DNA from: Bacteroidaceae bacterium
Lineage (GTDB): Bacteria; Bacteroidota; Bacteroidia; Bacteroidales; Bacteroidaceae
Direction of reading: 5' to 3'
NCBI GenBank assembly: GCA_900752815.1
Contig: CAADWS010000061.1
Span: forward strand, 1 to 17,860
Length of the DNA: 17,860 nucleotides
Part shown: one piece after another, positions 14,653 to 17,860 of the stretch
Layout of the letters: every line of letters begins with the position of its first letter
Numbering within the stretch: position 1 is the first letter of the stretch
Position numbers and translations under genes: made by a program
The notes under the pieces: generated by a model
What the model saw: only the letters and a program-made list of their open reading frames with translations
What the model was told of the DNA's origin: nothing
Database searches by the model: none

Positions 14653-14850
14653 TTATGCAGCAACGCTATCTGCGCTTACAGTGTCAGCAGCGAGAGTGTC
14701 AGCTGCTACAGTGTCGTTAGCGAGAGTATCCTCAACAACAACAGCAGAGTCAGTAGCAACAGAGTCAGTAGCAGCACCCTTGTCGGTAGAACCACAAGAA
14801 GCGAAAGAAACAGCTGCCATAGCAACGAACATGAAAACTAACTTTTTCAT
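14653..14850 (-). CDS. Small Ala/Asp/Thr/Val-rich lipoprotein
   Basis: This is a 65-residue protein with a lipoprotein signal (MKKLVFMFVAMAAVSFASC, modified cysteine at residue 19) followed by a short Gly/Ser/Thr linker and a low-complexity acidic tail. The tail repeats a DTVA/DSVA-type unit: ATDSVATDSAVVVEDTLANDTVAADTLAADTVSADSVAA. It has no aromatic or basic residue after the linker Lys24, so it is probably an extended, negatively charged chain on the cell envelope. I do not recognise a functional family; short Bacteroidales lipoproteins of this kind are common and unexplained. It is a single gene with a complete promoter and a strong terminator, so it is probably well expressed. The repeated codons make the tail prone to changes in length by slippage. 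Confidence 0.8.
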   Translation of the reverse strand: MKKLVFMFVAMAAVSFASCGSTDKGAATDSVATDSAVVVEDTLANDTVAADTLAADTVSADSVAA

Positions 14851-14899
14851 TTTGAATAAATTTTTGAGTTAAACAATCAATTGCTTTATTAAAACGGTG

Positions 14900-14930
14900 C
14901 AAAGTTACGGACTTTTTTATTCCCTCCAAA
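14900..14930 (-). promoter_or_regulatory. Complete Bacteroidetes-type promoter of the small lipoprotein
   Basis: On the minus strand TTTG (14930-14927) and TAACTTTG (14907-14900) are 19 bases apart, the best promoter match in the window together with that of coaX. Transcription would start near 14893, giving a leader of about 43 bases rich in A and T. Confidence 0.82.
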
Positions 14931-15029
14931 CCTTTCCCCCGTTTTTTTTATAAAAAGCATGTTTTTTAACATTATTATGAGCTTATTCACCGTATCAGAG
15001 CCCGTTTCCGAAAAAATCATCTGACATAT

Positions 15030-15060
15030 TTTTACGCCTGCCTGAAATATCGTACCTTTG
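15030..15060 (+). promoter_or_regulatory. Promoter for mtaB
   Basis: TACCTTTG at 15053-15060 is a consensus -7 element. TTTT/TTTA at 15030-15034 lies at about the right distance for a weak -33 element. The start of transcription near 15067 leaves about 50 bases before the ATG at 15116. Confidence 0.65.
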
Positions 15061-15115
15061 TCTTCTCCTTTTATTATATATATGTGTGTATACCCAAAAA
15101 CATATAATATCCGCC

Positions 15116-16465
15116 ATGTCTGAGAAGCCTGTATTCCAAAATTTGCGAGTAGCCTATACGACTTTGGGGTGTAAACTGAATTTTGCGGAGACCTCCTCCC
15201 TGCGTGACCAGTTGGCCCGGCAAGGGGCTTTGCCTGCCGAAAAGGGGGAACATGCCGACATCTGCATTGTGAACACCTGTTCCGTAACAGATGTAGCCGA
15301 CCATAAGTGCCGGCAGGCCATCAACCGCATGGTGCGCGAGCATCCCGGGGCCTTTGTGGTGGTGATGGGCTGCTACGCCCAGCTGCAGGCCGACCAGATT
15401 GCCGGCTTCGAAGGTGTGGATCTCGTGCTCGGCATGGAACAAAAGGGCGACGTGCTGCGCTATGTGGCCGAACGCATGGCGCAGAAGCATGGTCTGGAAG
15501 GGACTGGCGCCTGTCATGAAGCAATAGCCGTACCCACAGCAGAAATCCGGACGTTCGTGCCTTCCTGTTCCCGGGGAGACCGCACGCGCTACTTCCTGAA
15601 AGTGCAGGACGGCTGCAACTACTACTGCACCTACTGCACCATCCCGATTGCCCGCGGCCGTTCGCGCAACGGATCCATAGCCTCGCTGGTGGCACAAGCC
15701 CGGAGCGTAGCCGCCGAGGGCGGAAAGGAAATCGTCATCACAGGCGTGAACATCGGCGATTTCGGCCGCACGACCGGTGAAACGTTCTTCGACCTCGTGC
15801 AGGCACTCGACCGCGTTGAAGGAATTGAGCGTTATCGCATTTCTTCCATTGAGCCCAATCTGCTGACCGACGAAATCATTGATTTCTGCGCACAGTCGCG
15901 GGCCTTTATGCCTCACTTCCATATTCCGCTGCAAAGCGGGTCGGACGAGGTGCTCCGCCTGATGCGCCGACGCTACGACACAGCCCTTTTCGCACAGAAA
16001 ATCGAAAAAGTGAAAGCAACGATGCCCGACGCATTCATCGGCGTGGATGTCATTGTGGGAACACGCGGGGAAACCGATGCCTGCTTTGAAGAAGCCTACC
16101 GTTTTATTGAGGGCCTGGACATCTCGCAGCTCCATGTTTTCAGTTATTCGGAACGCCCGGGTACCAAAGCGCTTGAAATCCCGCACGTAGTGGCGCCCGA
16201 GGTGAAGCACGAACGCAGCCAGCGCCTGCTCGCCCTTTCGGAACAGAAACGAACGGACTTCTACCGTGCGCATATCGGACAGGTGCGCCCGGTGCTTTGG
16301 GAACATTCAAAGGCAGGGCAACCCCTGCAGGGATTTACCGACAACTACATCCGGGTGCAGGCGGCACCACAACTGGCTGTGCAGGACAACTGCATTGCCC
16401 CGGTGCGATTGGGCGACTTTGCCGAGCAGGGCGAAGGCGCTCCCCTGACCGGTCTGGAAATATAA
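15116..16465 (+). CDS. mtaB: tRNA (N6-threonylcarbamoyladenosine(37)-C2)-methylthiotransferase MtaB
   Basis: MtaB is a radical-SAM enzyme that adds a methylthio group to t6A at position 37 of ANN-decoding tRNAs, giving ms2t6A. The 449-residue protein shows the three parts of the family. The UPF0004 domain has Cys19 (LGCKLN), Cys55 (NTCSV) and Cys86 (GCYA), which bind the auxiliary 4Fe-4S cluster. The radical-SAM domain has CNYYCTYC (Cys167, Cys171, Cys174). The C-terminal TRAM-like part is about residues 385-449. LGCKLNFAETSSL near the start favours MtaB over MiaB or RimO. The ATG at 15116 (MSEKPVF) was chosen over an in-frame GTG at 15086, because it fits the promoter distance and leaves the first Cys near residue 20 as in relatives. 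The glycosyltransferase gene follows 33 bases downstream. Confidence 0.95.
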   Translation: MSEKPVFQNLRVAYTTLGCKLNFAETSSLRDQLARQGALPAEKGEHADICIVNTCSVTDVADHKCRQAINRMVREHPGAFVVVMGCYAQLQADQIAGFEGVDLVLGMEQKGDVLRYVAERMAQKHGLEGTGACHEAIAVPTAEIRTFVPSCSRGDRTRYFLKVQDGCNYYCTYCTIPIARGRSRNGSIASLVAQARSVAAEGGKEIVITGVNIGDFGRTTGETFFDLVQALDRVEGIERYRISSIEPNLLTDEIIDFCAQSRAFMPHFHIPLQSGSDEVLRLMRRRYDTALFAQKIEKVKATMPDAFIGVDVIVGTRGETDACFEEAYRFIEGLDISQLHVFSYSERPGTKALEIPHVVAPEVKHERSQRLLALSEQKRTDFYRAHIGQVRPVLWEHSKAGQPLQGFTDNYIRVQAAPQLAVQDNCIAPVRLGDFAEQGEGAPLTGLEI

Positions 16466-16485
16466 GCCGGCGCCGAGCATTTACC

Positions 16486-16490
16486 GGAGG
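16486..16490 (+). promoter_or_regulatory. Strong Shine-Dalgarno sequence before the glycosyltransferase gene
   Basis: GGAGG lies eight bases before the ATG at 16499. Such a consensus site is unusual in this group, where most genes (including the others here) lack one. It supports 16499 as the start, though the second Met at 16505 is also possible. Confidence 0.7.
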
Positions 16491-16498
16491 AATAAGAG

Positions 16499-17545
16499 AT
16501 GAGTATGAAATCAGAAACACCAGCAACACCTCGTATTGCTGTAGTTATATTGAACTGGAACGGGGCGGAAATGATGCGCCGGTTCCTGCCGTCAGTGGTG
16601 GAGCACAGTTGTCCTCTGGCCGAAGTCATCGTGGCCGACAACGGATCGACCGACGACTCCTGCCAGATGCTGGAACGCGAATTTCCGGACGTACGCCTGC
16701 TCCGTCTCCCTGAAAATTTCGGCTTTGCCGAAGGATATAACCGGGCGCTGGCACAGCTTTCCCACGAATACTTTTTGCTGCTGAATTCCGATGTGGAGGT
16801 AACGCCCCACTGGCTGGAGCCCATGCTGGCCTATATGGACACCCACCCGGAAGTTGCCATGTGCCAGCCCAAACTGATGTCGTGGAAAGAAAGGGACACC
16901 TTTGAATATGCAGGGGCAGCCGGCGGATATATCGACCGCTGGGGGTATCCTTTCTGCCGGGGACGCATTTTCAACACTCTGGAAAAGGACTGCGGGCAAT
17001 ATGATGACGTGGTCCCCCTCTTCTGGGCCACGGGAGCATCACCGATGGTGCGCCGCTCCGACTGGCAGGAAGCCGGAGGACTGGACGGCCGCTTTTTCGC
17101 CCACATGGAGGAAATCGACTTGTGCTGGCGCCTCCGCTCACGGGGAAAATTGATTGTCAGCATTCCTCAAAGTGTCGTTTACCATGTAGGAGGAGCTTCG
17201 CTCGAGCAGGGTAATCCCCGTAAAACGTTCCTAAACTTCCGGAACAATCTGCTGATGCTATACAAAAATCTGCCGGACAACGAACTGCGCCACGTGTTAC
17301 GTGTGCGCGGCTGGCTCGACTGGCTGGCAGCCTTCAAGTTCTTCCTTTCGGGAGACGTGGCCAATGCAAAGGCCGTGTTGCGCGCACGCCGGGAATTCCG
17401 GCGAATTATGCCCGGGTTCACCGCACAACGCCGCGAGAATCTTCAAAAGCAGACAACAGCCTCCATTACCGGTCGCACCCGTTATTCCATCCTTTGGCAG
17501 TACTACGTGCGGGGCATACGGAAATTCAGCGACCTGCCCCACTGA
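16499..17545 (+). CDS. Family 2 glycosyltransferase
   Basis: GT2 enzymes transfer a sugar from a nucleotide donor with inversion, here probably onto a cell-envelope glycan. The 348-residue protein has a GT-A fold in the first 250 residues: strand VVILNWNG (15-22), DNGSTD (47-52), donor-site NSDVE (96-100, the DxD-type site), WATGASPMVRRSDW (176-189) and the acceptor-side motif HMEEIDLCWR (202-211). The C-terminal part (250-348) is basic and has no clear membrane helix, so the enzyme is probably cytoplasmic or peripheral. The pattern resembles rhamnosyl-type GT2 proteins found as single genes near mtaB in Bacteroidales, but no substrate can be inferred. It starts 33 bases after mtaB and probably shares its transcript. 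An RsmI-like gene follows 59 bases downstream. Confidence 0.93.
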   Translation: MSMKSETPATPRIAVVILNWNGAEMMRRFLPSVVEHSCPLAEVIVADNGSTDDSCQMLEREFPDVRLLRLPENFGFAEGYNRALAQLSHEYFLLLNSDVEVTPHWLEPMLAYMDTHPEVAMCQPKLMSWKERDTFEYAGAAGGYIDRWGYPFCRGRIFNTLEKDCGQYDDVVPLFWATGASPMVRRSDWQEAGGLDGRFFAHMEEIDLCWRLRSRGKLIVSIPQSVVYHVGGASLEQGNPRKTFLNFRNNLLMLYKNLPDNELRHVLRVRGWLDWLAAFKFFLSGDVANAKAVLRARREFRRIMPGFTAQRRENLQKQTTASITGRTRYSILWQYYVRGIRKFSDLPH

Positions 17546-17604
17546 ACTTGTTAGAGCACACCGGCACATTACTTTCTGAAGTGCATATTAATTCTGAATG
17601 AACC

Positions 17605-17860
17605 ATGGAAAACCCGATAACAGACGGAAATATCCGCCCTGCCTCCGCCGAACCTGCGCTTTACCTCATTCCTGTCACTTTGGGTGACACTCCCTTGGAA
17701 CGGGTACTTCCCTCCTATAACACGAAGGTGATTTCCGGCATACGCCATTTCATCGTGGAGGAACTCCGAACGGCCCGCCGTTTCCTTAAACAGGTGGACC
17801 GTAATATTAATATAGACAGCCTGAACTTCTATCCGATGGGAAAACATGCCGACCCGACGC
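17605..17860 (+). CDS. RsmI-like SAM-dependent methyltransferase, 5' part
   Basis: The window ends inside this gene after 85 codons. Translation from ATG at 17605 gives MENPITDGNIRPASAEPALY, then LIPVTLGDTPLERVLP, ISGIRHFIVEELRTARRFLK and LNFYPMGKHADPT. This matches the start of the Bacteroidetes tetrapyrrole-methylase-fold proteins related to RsmI. RsmI itself 2'-O-methylates C1402 of 16S rRNA. The usual glycine-rich loop (LYLVATPIGNL in RsmI) is replaced by LYLIPVTLGDT, as in the Bacteroidales subfamily, whose substrate is not settled. No start alternative is nearby. It is in the same direction as mtaB and the glycosyltransferase gene. Confidence 0.82.
   Translation, partial: MENPITDGNIRPASAEPALYLIPVTLGDTPLERVLPSYNTKVISGIRHFIVEELRTARRFLKQVDRNINIDSLNFYPMGKHADPT

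Overview
The window looks like chromosomal DNA of a member of the Bacteroidales, most likely the Bacteroidaceae/Prevotellaceae side. Three things point there. Several genes are preceded by the Bacteroidetes sigma-ABfr promoter (-7 element TAnnTTTG, once with a well-placed TTTG at -33). Most genes lack a Shine-Dalgarno sequence. The proteins are typical of the group: a lipoprotein-type LptC, a PpiD/SurA-like foldase with one membrane anchor, a DUF4890-like small secreted protein and GH89 NAGLU. Base composition is balanced by eye, so the genus is left open.

Layout. (1) 1-235: two identical tRNA-His(GTG) genes in tandem and a strong terminator. (2) 311-3173: a promoter, then coaX (type III pantothenate kinase), a FadL-like outer-membrane barrel and lptC, tightly overlapping, ended by a terminator. 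(3) 3239-5614: a large PpiD/SurA-like periplasmic foldase with its own -7 element and terminator. (4) 5856-9284: mfd, the transcription-repair coupling factor. (5) 9336-11474: a GH89 alpha-N-acetylglucosaminidase gene broken by one in-frame TAG where the family has Trp; both halves are otherwise intact. (6) 11695-12042: a small secreted LTxxQ (Spy/DUF4890-like) protein, followed by a hairpin-rich non-coding stretch. (7) 12407-12848, minus strand: a small lipoprotein with a -7 element. (8) 13129-14291: an orphan patatin-like phospholipase. (9) 14292-14930: a non-coding stretch with a 21-bp tandem repeat array, then a minus-strand 65-residue Ala/Asp/Thr/Val-rich lipoprotein with a full promoter and strong terminator. 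(10) 15053 to the end: mtaB (tRNA ms2t6A37 methylthiotransferase), a family 2 glycosyltransferase and the 5' part of an RsmI-like SAM-dependent methyltransferase, all in one direction.

Much of the content is housekeeping: cofactor synthesis, outer-membrane biogenesis (LptC, FadL-like barrel, PpiD-like foldase), DNA repair and tRNA modification. I do not see a clear new multi-gene system. The parts most worth a second look are the nonsense codon in NAGLU, the 21-bp array between the patatin and the small lipoprotein, the structured stretch at 12043-12406, and the foldase whose parvulin-like segment seems to lack its catalytic signature.
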